Shown piece by piece: positions 20,321-28,281 of a stretch of DNA of 64,000 nucleotides. Every line of letters starts with the position of its first letter. Positions within the stretch are counted from its first letter, which is position 1. The translations under genes and the position numbers were made by a program. Source of the DNA: Winogradskyella vidalii (GTDB lineage Bacteria > Bacteroidota > Bacteroidia > Flavobacteriales > Flavobacteriaceae); NCBI RefSeq assembly GCF_013403955.1, contig NZ_JABFDG010000001.1, forward strand, positions 868,001 through 932,000, given 5' to 3'. The notes beneath the pieces were generated by a model. It did not search any database. It saw only the letters and a program-made list of their open reading frames with translations, and had not been told where the DNA came from.

Positions 20321-20821
20321 TTAATTAATTTTTGATTTATAGGTGGCTATTACACGTTTAGCATCATTTTGTTTTTGTGTCCCGATGAGTAATTTTTTTC
20401 CATTTTTTAAGATGAGTTGAATCCCTATATCACCCGAGACATTTAAAGCTGTTCCTTTTGATTTATTGCCAAGAAAGCTACTTCGATAACCCCATCCACC
20501 ATATTCAGTTAAAGGGCTATAGGTTCTTACATATACTTTTTCAATTTCATTCCAATTAATGATTTTGTAATTTCGGTGAAAAGGAAAGAACTTGTAATGA
20601 ATACCTTTTTCGTCAATTCTTGTACTTAGTTTTAAAAAAAATATAAGACTTGAAGCTAATAGTATAGTGATACTAATTCCTATTAAATCAGTTGTAGAAA
20701 AATTATTAGAATTTTCTATATACGCTTTTGTAATTGTGACTACAGCTATTGATAAACTTACTACTATTAGTACTATTAACCACAATTGTGTAAAGCGTTG
20801 TTCTTCTTTAAATATTTTCAT
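20321..20821 (-). CDS. Membrane-anchored PH-like domain protein
   Basis: The 166-residue product has two hydrophobic helices (about 12-33 and 45-64) followed by a soluble beta-rich domain with RIDEKGIHYKFFPF, INWNEIEKVYVRTY, EYGGWGYR and GIQLILKNGKKLLIGTQ. This pattern resembles bacterial PH-like domains, which sit on the cytoplasmic face of the membrane; the assignment is by pattern only. Its ATG overlaps the stop of the DUF4177 gene by one base (TAATG), indicating translational coupling in the SPFH operon. Confidence 0.65.
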   Translation of the reverse strand: MKIFKEEQRFTQLWLIVLIVVSLSIAVVTITKAYIENSNNFSTTDLIGISITILLASSLIFFLKLSTRIDEKGIHYKFFPFHRNYKIINWNEIEKVYVRTYSPLTEYGGWGYRSSFLGNKSKGTALNVSGDIGIQLILKNGKKLLIGTQKQNDAKRVIATYKSKIN

Positions 20822-20979
20822 TATCTGTTCTTCTCACGTTCAAAAACTACAGTTGCCCAATTCACAGCAATTTGTTTGACCACCCAACCTTCACGTGCGT
20901 ATTGATTCAGCAAATCTTCAAAATTTTTAACACGGTTTTTAAAACCTAATTTTGGGATAACTACTTTGTATTCTTTCAT
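20821..20979 (-). CDS. Small DUF4177-like protein
   Basis: A 52-residue protein: MKEYKVVIPKLGF, then FEDLLNQYAREGWVVKQIA and a strand ending VVFEREKNR. The strand-helix-strand layout with LN-YA-EGW is that of DUF4177, a small fold of unknown function often encoded near membrane proteins. It begins 3 bases after the SPFH gene stop and overlaps the next start by one base, so it is part of the same operon. The unbroken frame and tight packing support that it is real. Confidence 0.78.
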   Translation of the reverse strand: MKEYKVVIPKLGFKNRVKNFEDLLNQYAREGWVVKQIAVNWATVVFEREKNR

Positions 20980-20982
20980 GTT

Positions 20983-21843
20983 TTAATGATTTAAAGTTCC
21001 TGTATTTAAAACAGGTGAGGCATCTTTATCTCCACATAGTACAACCATAAGGTTACTAACCATGGCTGCTTTGCGTTCTTCATCTAAATCTACAACTTGT
21101 TTTTTGTTTAATTCATCTATAGCCATTTCAACCATACTTACGGCGCCTTCCACTATTTTATGCCTTGCAGCAACAATGGCAGTAGCTTGTTGACGTTTTA
21201 GCATGGCATTTGCAATTTCGTTGGCGTAAGCTAAATAACCAATTCTTGCTTCAAGTACTTCAATACCTGCAGTAGTTAAACGTTCGTCTATTTCTTTTTC
21301 TAAAGCATTACTGACTTCGTTAACACTTGAGCGTAAAGTAATATCTTCATCAACGCCTTCGTCAGCAAAATTATCATAAGGATACATACTTGCTAATTTC
21401 CGAACAGCGGCATCAGTTTGTACACGGACAAAGTTTTCATAATTATCAACATCAAAAGCCGCTTTGTAGGTGTTTTTAACACGCCAAACTAAAATAGTAC
21501 TAATCATTATTGGGTTTCCTAATTTGTCATTCACTTTTAAGCGTTCACTATCAAAATTACTTGCCCTTAGTGATATTTTCTTTTTTGTGTAAAAAGGATT
21601 CACCCAATAAAAACCATTTTTTTTAACGGTACCAACATATTTTCCAAATAAAAGGAGTACGCGAGAACCATTAGGCTGAACCATTAAAAAACCAAATGCT
21701 AATATTAAAGCGATTATAACACCAAATATAGGCCAGCCCGTTTTGGTAATAAATATAAAAACAATACTCCCAAAGAAGAGTGCCATAAATAGAAAGAGCA
21801 TTAAATAGCCATTGGCTGGAACGATGTTTTTTTCTTCTGTCAT
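20983..21843 (-). CDS. SPFH (band 7) domain membrane protein
   Basis: The 286 residues contain two N-terminal hydrophobic segments (about 11-33 and 36-54), then an SPFH domain (about 60-220) with FYWVNPFYTKKKISLRASNF, RVQTDAAVRKLAS and a helical stretch LEKEIDERLTTAGIEVLEAR followed by KRQQATAIVAARHK. SPFH proteins form large ring-shaped membrane scaffolds, as flotillin and the HflKC complex do. This is the first gene of a four-gene operon with DUF4177, PH-like and ribbon-helix-helix proteins. The partners suggest a regulated membrane assembly; its target is unknown. Confidence 0.88.
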   Translation of the reverse strand: MTEEKNIVPANGYLMLFLFMALFFGSIVFIFITKTGWPIFGVIIALILAFGFLMVQPNGSRVLLLFGKYVGTVKKNGFYWVNPFYTKKKISLRASNFDSERLKVNDKLGNPIMISTILVWRVKNTYKAAFDVDNYENFVRVQTDAAVRKLASMYPYDNFADEGVDEDITLRSSVNEVSNALEKEIDERLTTAGIEVLEARIGYLAYANEIANAMLKRQQATAIVAARHKIVEGAVSMVEMAIDELNKKQVVDLDEERKAAMVSNLMVVLCGDKDASPVLNTGTLNH

Positions 21844-21872
21844 AGGTTTGAAATTTAATTGGTTAATTCAAT

Positions 21873-21900
21873 ATGATATTAAAATGATATCATAAAGATA
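21873..21900 (-). promoter_or_regulatory. Possible promoter and operator of the SPFH operon
   Basis: On the minus strand TATCTTTA (21900-21893) is one base from TAnnTTTG. Immediately downstream, ATGATAT occurs twice at 11-base spacing (21873 and 21884), the second within the palindrome ATGATATCAT. Tandem half-sites one helical turn apart suit an Arc-type repressor. Confidence 0.35.
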
Positions 21901-21933
21901 TATGAAAAATAATTAATATCCAATTTTAAACTT

Positions 21934-21949
21934 TGGCACAAGGTTTGCT
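21934..21949 (+). promoter_or_regulatory. Sigma-54 type promoter
   Basis: TGGCAC (21934-21939), five bases, then TTGCT (21945-21949). This matches the -24/-12 consensus TGGCAC-N5-TTGCW, with GG and GC exactly 12 bases apart. It points to the plus strand into a gap with no protein gene, ending at the terminator at 22036-22064. Confidence 0.65.
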
Positions 21950-21959
21950 TAATACTAAT

Positions 21960-22066
21960 TGTAATGTTATTTACAATAGTTATCAGATGATAACACAACT
22001 ACAAAGTAGTAACATTACGTTGGTTGGTTAGTTAGAAAAAGCATCTCGTGGTTGGGATGCTTTTCA
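21960..22066 (+). ncRNA. Candidate sigma-54-dependent small RNA
   Basis: This roughly 105-nt segment starts 12 bases after the -12 GC of a sigma-54-like promoter and ends at a terminator hairpin. It has no open frame of note. Predicted hairpins are ATTGTAA/TTACAAT (about 21959-21977) and GTTATCA/TGATAAC (about 21978-21994), followed by an unpaired TTGGTTGGTTAGTTAG region just before the terminator, a layout common in regulatory RNAs. I do not recognise an RNA family. Expression is inferred from promoter and terminator only. Confidence 0.5.
22036..22064 (+). terminator. Terminator of the candidate small RNA
   Basis: AAAAAGCATC (22036-22045) with an extra T-G and C-G pair matches GGATGCTTTT (22055-22064). 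The T-run is four long. It could also act on the minus strand as a second terminator for the hydrolase gene. Confidence 0.75.
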
Positions 22067-22078
22067 TTTAGTTGAGTT

Positions 22079-22124
22079 AAAAAAAGCATCTCATTTCCGA
22101 TGGAGTATCGGTTGAGATGCTTTT
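22079..22124 (-). terminator. Terminator of the secreted hydrolase gene
   Basis: The outer stem GCATCTCA/TGAGATGC (22086-22093 with 22113-22120) encloses the inner stem CCGAT/ATCGG. On the minus strand a run of seven T follows. Its outer stem shares the GCATCTC sequence with the neighbouring terminator at 22036. Confidence 0.85.
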
Positions 22125-22151
22125 GTTTTATAATACTATTTTTTCTTTGAA

Positions 22152-23081
22152 TTAGGACTTTATAAAGTCTGTTATCTCTTTAATGAGTTGTGGAGAAATA
22201 ACTCGAAACGATTCGTTATACGATTTTGAATTTTCTAAATCATCACCTTCGATTTCAAAAAGGACGTGATTCATATTTTCTATGAGTAATAAATTGGCTT
22301 TTTCATTAGCTGCTTTTAATACTTCAGCTTCAGTCTCAGAAACTTGAAGGTCTTTGGTGCCATTAATAATAAGGATAGGCATTTCTAATTCTTTAATAAT
22401 ATCAGTAGGATTGTAGGACATCCAATTTATCATAAAGGGTTGTAAATCAATATTGAAAACAGAGCCTAGAGCCATAGGGTAATCTGTAGTTGTTTTTCCT
22501 TCTTTTAAACTTGCTATAATACGTTTGGTGTCGTCGTTAAACATTGGTGCCGTTTTTTCAATTTGCTCAATAATAACATCGCCTATGTTGTTTCCGGCTC
22601 CAGCGAGAGAAATAAATCCGTCTGCTTTATCTTTCGCTGAAAGCATACCAACCAAACTCCCTTGGCTATGACCGATAATATAGATATTGTTGTACGATTC
22701 TTTTTCTAAAAAGTAATCTAATACAGCAGAGGCATCCGTTACAAAATCATCGAACATCATATTTTTATCCACATTATTTTGTCGTATTTGCTTAACCACA
22801 CGTTTATCAAAACGAAAAGTTGCTATGCCATTCTCTGTAAGGCCTTCTGCTAATTTTTTTAATGAATTGTTTTTGAGAAAATTTTGATTGCCATCTCTAT
22901 TTGTAGGACCAGAACCTGCAATGATGATTGCTAAATCTGGTTTTTCAATATTCTCCGGATTCAGTAATGTACCATCAATCCATTTTGTAATAGACAGCTC
23001 ATGTTCTTGATATTTTTTTTCTTGGGCAAAAGCACTCGTTAATACAAGTAAACCTAAAGCGAGAATTAAACTATGTTTCAT
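22152..23081 (-). CDS. Exported alpha/beta hydrolase
   Basis: A 309-residue serine hydrolase with a signal peptide (MKHSLILALGLLVLTSAFAQ, cleavage after about residue 19). The oxyanion region IIIAGSGPTNRDGN (about 53-65), the nucleophile elbow IIGHSQG (S139), a catalytic aspartate in ILIINGTKDLQV and a late histidine in NMNHVLFEI form a full catalytic triad. It resembles periplasmic esterases/peptidases of the BAAT/Abhydrolase type. The natural substrate is unknown. It is a single gene with its own terminator. Confidence 0.82.
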   Translation of the reverse strand: MKHSLILALGLLVLTSAFAQEKKYQEHELSITKWIDGTLLNPENIEKPDLAIIIAGSGPTNRDGNQNFLKNNSLKKLAEGLTENGIATFRFDKRVVKQIRQNNVDKNMMFDDFVTDASAVLDYFLEKESYNNIYIIGHSQGSLVGMLSAKDKADGFISLAGAGNNIGDVIIEQIEKTAPMFNDDTKRIIASLKEGKTTTDYPMALGSVFNIDLQPFMINWMSYNPTDIIKELEMPILIINGTKDLQVSETEAEVLKAANEKANLLLIENMNHVLFEIEGDDLENSKSYNESFRVISPQLIKEITDFIKS

Positions 23082-23280
23082 TGTTTTGTTTTTAAGGAAT
23101 TATAAAATTAGTTTTTATTAGTTAGATTTTAAATGCTTAGGATTCAAATTTATATGATTTTTTCATTTTTGCACCTATTTTAATCATAATAAAAAAGCGT
23201 ATTTAATCGGTGAAACACACCTTTTTATCTAAATATGTTAAAATTAAATGTATTTCATCGATTAAATATGTTTTTAACCG

Positions 23281-23308
23281 TTGTAATTCAAAATGAATTA
23301 TATATTTG
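23281..23308 (+). promoter_or_regulatory. Promoter upstream of candidate ncRNA
   Basis: TTG (23281-23283), 17 bases, then TATATTTG (23301-23308), a perfect TAnnTTTG. It points on the plus strand into a gene-free stretch that ends at a strong terminator. Confidence 0.65.
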
Positions 23309-23314
23309 ACTCGT

Positions 23315-23456
23315 ACTAAAATTTAGTTTTTAGTTCAATGGATTAATTAATTAATATTTGCCTTGTGTTGCGTTGACTTAGAGACCCTGAATCTACCAGC
23401 AGAAAAAAAAGCAAATAAACGAAAACCGAGATTGAGGGATCTCGGTTTTTTGTTTT
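23315..23456 (+). ncRNA. Candidate small RNA of about 140 nt
   Basis: Bounded by a good housekeeping promoter and a strong terminator, with no protein frame inside. ATTTGC (about 23357-23362) can pair with GCAAAT (23411-23416), closing an irregular domain that contains TAGA/TCTA and GTTG/CAGC helices. Size and a large closed internal region would fit a 6S-type RNA, and a flavobacterial 6S candidate family exists, but I cannot match it by eye. The vanX-like gene starts 150 bases later behind its own leader. Confidence 0.5.
23422..23451 (+). terminator. Terminator of candidate ncRNA
   Basis: AAAACCGAGAT (23422-23432) pairs with ATCTCGGTTTT (23439-23449) around TGAGGG, followed by TTGTTTTT. No protein gene lies just upstream on the plus strand, so it must end an RNA gene or act on nothing known. 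Confidence 0.85.
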
Positions 23457-23606
23457 TAAGCAGATCTAAATTTTCATTTTCAAAAATGTTTTCACCTGTA
23501 TTCTTATAATGTTATGCCTTTTATTTTACAACTATAAAGTTTAGAATAGGGTTTCTTTTTACAAAACAAATCGTAATTTTAGTTTTCAATATAGTAGTAT
23601 ACTAAT

Positions 23607-24287
23607 ATGGCTTATAAAACACTTTTATTCCTCGCTTGCATTGCACTCTTAACTCTTGGTTTCCAACCGAAAAAAGAATTGCCAGAAGGTTTTGTATATG
23701 TAAAATCTATTATTCCAGATTTAGATGTCGAATTACGTTATTTCACCACCAATAATTTTGTGGGTGATACTATTGACGGCTATAATGCCAACCGTTTAAT
23801 TTTAACAAAAGCAACTGCTGAAAAATTAAAATTGGTTCAAAATGAACTACAAGAACAAAACTTATGTTTAAAAGTATATGATGGTTACCGACCACAACCT
23901 GCGGTAAACCATTTTATCCGTTGGGCTAAAGATTTGAACGACACTATTAATAAACAACAGTTTTATCCAAACGTGCTAAAAAAAGACTTATTTAATTCGG
24001 GATATATTGCGTCGCGTTCGGGGCATAGTAGAGGTAGTACTATTGATTTAACCATTATTGATGGGCAGACAGGCGAACCTTTAGACATGGGAAGTCCGTA
24101 TGATTTTTTTGGAAAATCATCTTGGATTGCACATGAAGACCTTACAGAACAGCAAGTAAAAAACAGACAACTATTACAAACGGTGATGCAAAAACATAAC
24201 TTTAGAAACTACGCTAAGGAGTGGTGGCATTTTACGTTGCGTTGGGAACCTTTTCCTAAAACGTATTTTGATTTTGAAATTGAATAA
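23607..24287 (+). CDS. D-alanyl-D-alanine dipeptidase (VanX-like, M15D)
   Basis: This zinc dipeptidase hydrolyses D-Ala-D-Ala; outside resistance clusters its role is peptidoglycan turnover. In 226 residues the metal and catalytic sites are intact: SGHSRGSTIDL (H140, D147) and EWWHFT (E205, H208), with YDGYRPQ earlier. The N-terminus (MAYKTLLFLACIALLTLGFQ) looks like a signal peptide, so it probably acts in the periplasm. There are no vanA/vanH partners, so glycopeptide resistance is not implied. It abuts the convergent MFS gene without a spacer. Confidence 0.88.
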   Translation: MAYKTLLFLACIALLTLGFQPKKELPEGFVYVKSIIPDLDVELRYFTTNNFVGDTIDGYNANRLILTKATAEKLKLVQNELQEQNLCLKVYDGYRPQPAVNHFIRWAKDLNDTINKQQFYPNVLKKDLFNSGYIASRSGHSRGSTIDLTIIDGQTGEPLDMGSPYDFFGKSSWIAHEDLTEQQVKNRQLLQTVMQKHNFRNYAKEWWHFTLRWEPFPKTYFDFEIE

Positions 24288-25460
24288 TTAAGAGCTTTTT
24301 TTTAAAAAAACAAGTCCTAATATAGGGCCTATTGCTAAAACTAAAAACGCATAGGGAGCAATAGTTGTATCTGATACCAAATAATTTAATAATTGAATAC
24401 TAGCTATTGTTAAACTGTAACCAATACAGTTTACAATGGTTAACGCCGTTCCGATAGATTGTACTTCACAGTTTTGAGCCACTAATGTGGAGAATAAAGG
24501 AGAGTCTGCAATGACAGCCATACCCCAAATAATAAGAAAGAAAATAAATACTGGTGTTGAGCTAACCAGAAAGATAAGTGGAGACAGTAAACAGCAAAGT
24601 CCAGAAATACTTAACGACCAAATAGCTGTCGTTTTAACACCTAATTTTTGTGATAAAAAACCGCCCAATATACAGGATATAGTTCCCGAGGCAATTATGA
24701 CAAAAGACAATAAAGGGATATTTAAGCTTATGTTATTAAAGTCTTCATGCATCATTAACATGATAGGTATAAAGGTCCAAAAGGCATATAACTCCCACAT
24801 ATGTCCAAAATAACCAAAGGCAGACGATCTAAAACTCGAATTTTTAAACACATTAAAAATCTTAGATATATCAAATTTATTTGCACGTTTTTGATAAGGT
24901 CCATTGGGTACAAATAGTACAATAAAAAAGCCGCCAATTATTGCTAATACCGATGTTGTCCAGATTACAGTTTGCCAATTAAGATTCAACTTAAAAGACT
25001 GAATTAGATACGGAAAGGCAGTTCCTAAGACTAAAGCTGCGATTAAAAAACTAAGTGATTTGCCTAAGCCTTTTTCAAAATAATCTGCAGCAATCTTCAT
25101 GCCTACAGGATAAATACCTGCTAAACTGAATCCGGTAAGAAACCTAAAAAAGAGTATTGTAGAAAAGGTATTATTTGAGTAGAGTATTCCTAGGTTAAAT
25201 CCGGCACCCAAAATAGCACAAATAAAAAACACACGCGAGGGAGAAAATCGGTCACTCAATGATGCTATTGAAAAAACAAGCGTGCCTATAATAAATCCAA
25301 ATTGTACTGAAGAACTTATATAACCTAAAGATTCAGCGTTAAGGTTAAAGAATATAATTAAGTCATTAATAATAGAATTTCCAGCAAACCATAGCGATGT
25401 ACAACAAAATTGAGAAAAGATGATGAGCGGTAAAATCCATTTAGTTGTATTTGTTTTCAA
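24288..25460 (-). CDS. MFS transporter
   Basis: A 390-residue major facilitator protein with 12 predicted helices and the loop motif SLSDRFSPSR between helices 2 and 3 (canonical GxLaDrxGrrr). The usual drug-transporter motif C is not obvious; the substrate is unknown. The first helix begins eight residues from the chosen start. The only suitable start is TTG at 25460, since an in-frame stop lies four codons upstream and the next ATG is past helix 3. It follows DoxX by 7 bases in a four-gene operon. Confidence 0.85.
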   Translation of the reverse strand: MKTNTTKWILPLIIFSQFCCTSLWFAGNSIINDLIIFFNLNAESLGYISSSVQFGFIIGTLVFSIASLSDRFSPSRVFFICAILGAGFNLGILYSNNTFSTILFFRFLTGFSLAGIYPVGMKIAADYFEKGLGKSLSFLIAALVLGTAFPYLIQSFKLNLNWQTVIWTTSVLAIIGGFFIVLFVPNGPYQKRANKFDISKIFNVFKNSSFRSSAFGYFGHMWELYAFWTFIPIMLMMHEDFNNISLNIPLLSFVIIASGTISCILGGFLSQKLGVKTTAIWSLSISGLCCLLSPLIFLVSSTPVFIFFLIIWGMAVIADSPLFSTLVAQNCEVQSIGTALTIVNCIGYSLTIASIQLLNYLVSDTTIAPYAFLVLAIGPILGLVFLKKSS

Positions 25461-25467
25461 AATACAA

Positions 25468-25824
25468 CTAATTTAAATAAATCCAAGCCCAATACATCAA
25501 CCCAAACTGAAGTGGAATACGTAAAATTAAAATCCACTTCGGAATTCCGGCAGCGGCTTTTTTACCTGAAAGCATATAGAAATGTACGAGTAGAAATACA
25601 GCTAGCATCGCAATGATGCCATAAATAGAGATGGCTTTTAATTTAGGAATACACAACCCAATCCCCAATAAAATTTCAGCAACACCACTTAGATAGACCA
25701 ATGATTTATGACTTGGTAAATACTTAGGCATAATACGCATATACATTTTAGGCTTTATAAAGTGTATAACTCCTGCAACAATGTACATGGCGGCCATTAT
25801 GTAAAGTCCAATAGGCTCAGTCAT
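25468..25824 (-). CDS. DoxX family membrane protein
   Basis: A 118-residue protein with four predicted helices: LYIMAAMYIVAGVIHF, the KSLVYLSGVAEILLGIGL segment, ISIYGIIAMLAVFLLVHFYM and a C-terminal one. The GVAEILLGIGL pattern is characteristic of DoxX/DoxD-like proteins, some of which work in quinone-linked sulfur or redox chemistry. The specific role here is unknown. Its start overlaps the stop of the upstream gene by 8 bases and the MFS gene follows after 7 bases, so all three are cotranscribed. Confidence 0.82.
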   Translation of the reverse strand: MTEPIGLYIMAAMYIVAGVIHFIKPKMYMRIMPKYLPSHKSLVYLSGVAEILLGIGLCIPKLKAISIYGIIAMLAVFLLVHFYMLSGKKAAAGIPKWILILRIPLQFGLMYWAWIYLN

Positions 25825-26794
25825 CCTTAAAGATTTTATAAGTTAAGCCAATGCCGTAATTAAACAAGTCGCGTTTTAATAAACTAGATTGTAAACCATT
25901 TCCTTTATCAAACTTCACCCAATTATTTCCATTGATAAATACGCGCTTTATAAATGTGTTTTTGGTGTCCATTTCATCAGTAAATGGTAATAAAGGTCTA
26001 AAATTGGTTGGAATTTTAACGATACCACCATTCTTTGATTCTATCTCTTTGTATTTTTTATTTGGTAACAGTTTACCATCTTTATTAGTATAGCCTAATA
26101 CTTGTAGTGATACAAACAAGCCATTTTTAGGAAAATAAATACCTAAGTCTTCCACATTTAAATCGTAAACATCACCATCTTTTTCAGTCGCTTTAAATAC
26201 AATCGTTTCATAAGTTAAAACCTTACCAGGAACACCATTATTGTTTTTGTACAGGTTGACTTTAAATAGGGTTGAAAATTTCTTCTTCTCACTGTTTTTA
26301 CGGTTTCGTTTTTCCCAATCTTTAGATTCTAAAGCAATAGGAAATAATACATTAGTGAGCTTTTGGTCTTTAGTTGTTGATTTTGGAAAATAAACGGCAA
26401 TTTCAGATTCTATAGTAGGTAGCCAACAATTGTAATAATCATCATCTAAGTAAGGTTTTAATTCTTCTTCTTTAAATTTTCGGTCTGAATTTCCACTAAT
26501 TAAAACTTCGTCTAATGCAGAGGCTTCGGGTTGCATTAATAATTGTTCTGGAAGGTTTTCTGTAGCAACATTAAGGTCTTTAAATCCTAGAGCAGAAATA
26601 TAAATAGAATCGATATCTGCATATAGTTTTTTAGTAAAGTAAAACTGCCCTTCGTCATCAGCAAAAAGACCGTTACCATTACCAAAAGATATGGTGGCGT
26701 AACTTACAGGGTAGGAGGTAATACTATCTTTAATCGTTATTTGGGCATAGCTGATTTGTCCAATAAATAAAAAAATAAATAAAATTTTATACAT
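25817..26794 (-). CDS. Exported carboxypeptidase-regulatory-like domain protein
   Basis: The 325 residues begin with a signal peptide (MYKILFIFLFIGQISYAQ) and a short CarboxypepD-regulatory-like beta-sandwich (TIKDSITSYPVSYATISF to about residue 90, ending LDEVLISG). That domain is common in Bacteroidota outer-membrane receptors. The remaining 230 residues (FPKSTTKDQKLTNVLF, LYKNNNGVPGKVL) are unassigned and probably periplasmic. I start at ATG 26794; a longer frame would place 21 extra residues before the signal peptide. It is second in the operon after the membrane protein gene. Confidence 0.75.
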   Translation of the reverse strand: MYKILFIFLFIGQISYAQITIKDSITSYPVSYATISFGNGNGLFADDEGQFYFTKKLYADIDSIYISALGFKDLNVATENLPEQLLMQPEASALDEVLISGNSDRKFKEEELKPYLDDDYYNCWLPTIESEIAVYFPKSTTKDQKLTNVLFPIALESKDWEKRNRKNSEKKKFSTLFKVNLYKNNNGVPGKVLTYETIVFKATEKDGDVYDLNVEDLGIYFPKNGLFVSLQVLGYTNKDGKLLPNKKYKEIESKNGGIVKIPTNFRPLLPFTDEMDTKNTFIKRVFINGNNWVKFDKGNGLQSSLLKRDLFNYGIGLTYKIFKDD

Positions 26795-26838
26795 AATTAT
26801 TTTTATAGATTCTAAAGATACATCATTTATATTGTAAG

Positions 26839-28149
26839 TTAATTTGGATAATACCAAAATGGTATTGAAGCTTCAGTTTTAGTTAGAGTATCCGATTCTT
26901 TTATATCTCTACGTTTAACCTGGATTATATGCTTACCTTCATCTAAATGTTTTATACCAATATACGTTTCAAAACCGTTTTGTTTTTTTACAGTTCTTCC
27001 GAGTACAAAATCGGTTTTGTATAAGTTGGAGTCAATTTCAACGGAATAAATTGAATTAAATGTAGCTATATATTCCTTTTTTAATGCATTTGATATTGGG
27101 CTTATTGTGCCAATCTCTGATGTAATGCCTCTAATGTCTTCATCTGGTTCTAATTTTTGGTTAAATCGATAAATTTCATCTTCAATATATTTATCAAAAA
27201 CTATAAATACTTTCATATAGGGATCACTGATTACTTTACTATTAATAGCAATATTCTCAATAAAATCTGATTCACCAACAAGCATATCCTCGTAATTTAA
27301 AGAATTGGAAATGTAATTTTCAGAAGGTTCAATAAAATTAAAATAGTTAGATGGATTATAATAGAATGTAGTTATCCATATCAATAAAGTATAAATGGGA
27401 ACTAAAAAGAGACTTATGCGTTTTCCAAATTTGTTGTCAAGAAAATTATAAACTAATGGTCGGTATAAAAATGAAAGTGTAATAATACTAAAACCCCAAT
27501 AGAAAGGGAAGTATACTTTACTAATCCATTTTTTCTTCTTTAAAAATCCAAGTGTAATAAAATCTATGAAGGTAAGAATCGCACCAATAATTATATAGGT
27601 TAAGAAGATAATACCAATGTAGGTTGAAACTTGGTAAAACGTATGGTCATTTAAAAATATAGTTATAATTATAGCAATGGTTCCAATGATTAGAAAAAGA
27701 GCAAGTAAATAAAAGATCAGTAAAAACGTAATAGCAAAAATGATGCTACAGTAATTTTCTAATCGGCCAATATATTTGTCAAAAGAGCCAACTTTGTCTT
27801 TTAAATAATTGCTAAATCGTTGAGTGTAATTTAAAGCATCGTATTCAATATCTCCAGAAATATAACGTAAACCTAAAGCACCTATCCATAAACCTCTTAG
27901 AAGTACATGTAGAAGTAAATTAAATATTAATATAGAACAGGCAGAAAGAGCCACAATTAAAATCAATGTAAAAAAAAGGTTGTTATGGTTTTGAGCTTGA
28001 TGAGAGGCCATTTTTAACTCTAAAGCAGGATATGCAGAAAACAATCCATAAATAGCAAAACCAGAAATCAGCAATTCTAATTGCCAGCTTTCTTCTTGTA
28101 AACGATCCAATAATTTTTTAAACGTTGGTTTATTGTAGTTTTGACTCAT
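26839..28149 (-). CDS. Multi-pass membrane protein of unknown function
   Basis: I do not recognise a named family. The 436 residues have about eight hydrophobic segments between residues 28 and 270 (for example FAITFLLIFYLLALFLIIGT), then a soluble C-terminal domain of some 160 residues (from about 275) with EDMLVGESDFIENIAI and a beta-rich end HIIQVKRRDIKESD. The tail probably lies in the periplasm or cytosol next to the exported protein encoded downstream. It is the first gene of the operon continuing to 24288. Confidence 0.6.
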   Translation of the reverse strand: MSQNYNKPTFKKLLDRLQEESWQLELLISGFAIYGLFSAYPALELKMASHQAQNHNNLFFTLILIVALSACSILIFNLLLHVLLRGLWIGALGLRYISGDIEYDALNYTQRFSNYLKDKVGSFDKYIGRLENYCSIIFAITFLLIFYLLALFLIIGTIAIIITIFLNDHTFYQVSTYIGIIFLTYIIIGAILTFIDFITLGFLKKKKWISKVYFPFYWGFSIITLSFLYRPLVYNFLDNKFGKRISLFLVPIYTLLIWITTFYYNPSNYFNFIEPSENYISNSLNYEDMLVGESDFIENIAINSKVISDPYMKVFIVFDKYIEDEIYRFNQKLEPDEDIRGITSEIGTISPISNALKKEYIATFNSIYSVEIDSNLYKTDFVLGRTVKKQNGFETYIGIKHLDEGKHIIQVKRRDIKESDTLTKTEASIPFWYYPN

Positions 28150-28281
28150 CTTTAAATTATTTGCATTGAAATTCAGGGTTAAAATTAGGTATATTCAATT
28201 AAAATCAATCTTTTTTATTCTATTTTGAAACTCTTACTAAATTCTATCGTTTTTAATAATAGAAAACCGCTAAACCAACCA

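Noticed and set aside
23607..24287. VanX-like gene as a vancomycin-resistance determinant
   Set aside because: No vanA, vanH or regulator nearby; Gram-negative VanX homologues serve cell-wall turnover.
26795..26857. Longer start for the exported regulatory-like-domain protein
   Set aside because: It would bury the signal peptide behind 21 residues and overlap the upstream gene.
28225..28281. TTG start extending the ECF sigma factor by 19 residues
   Set aside because: The added residues are not typical of the family; ATG 28282 gives a normal N-terminus.
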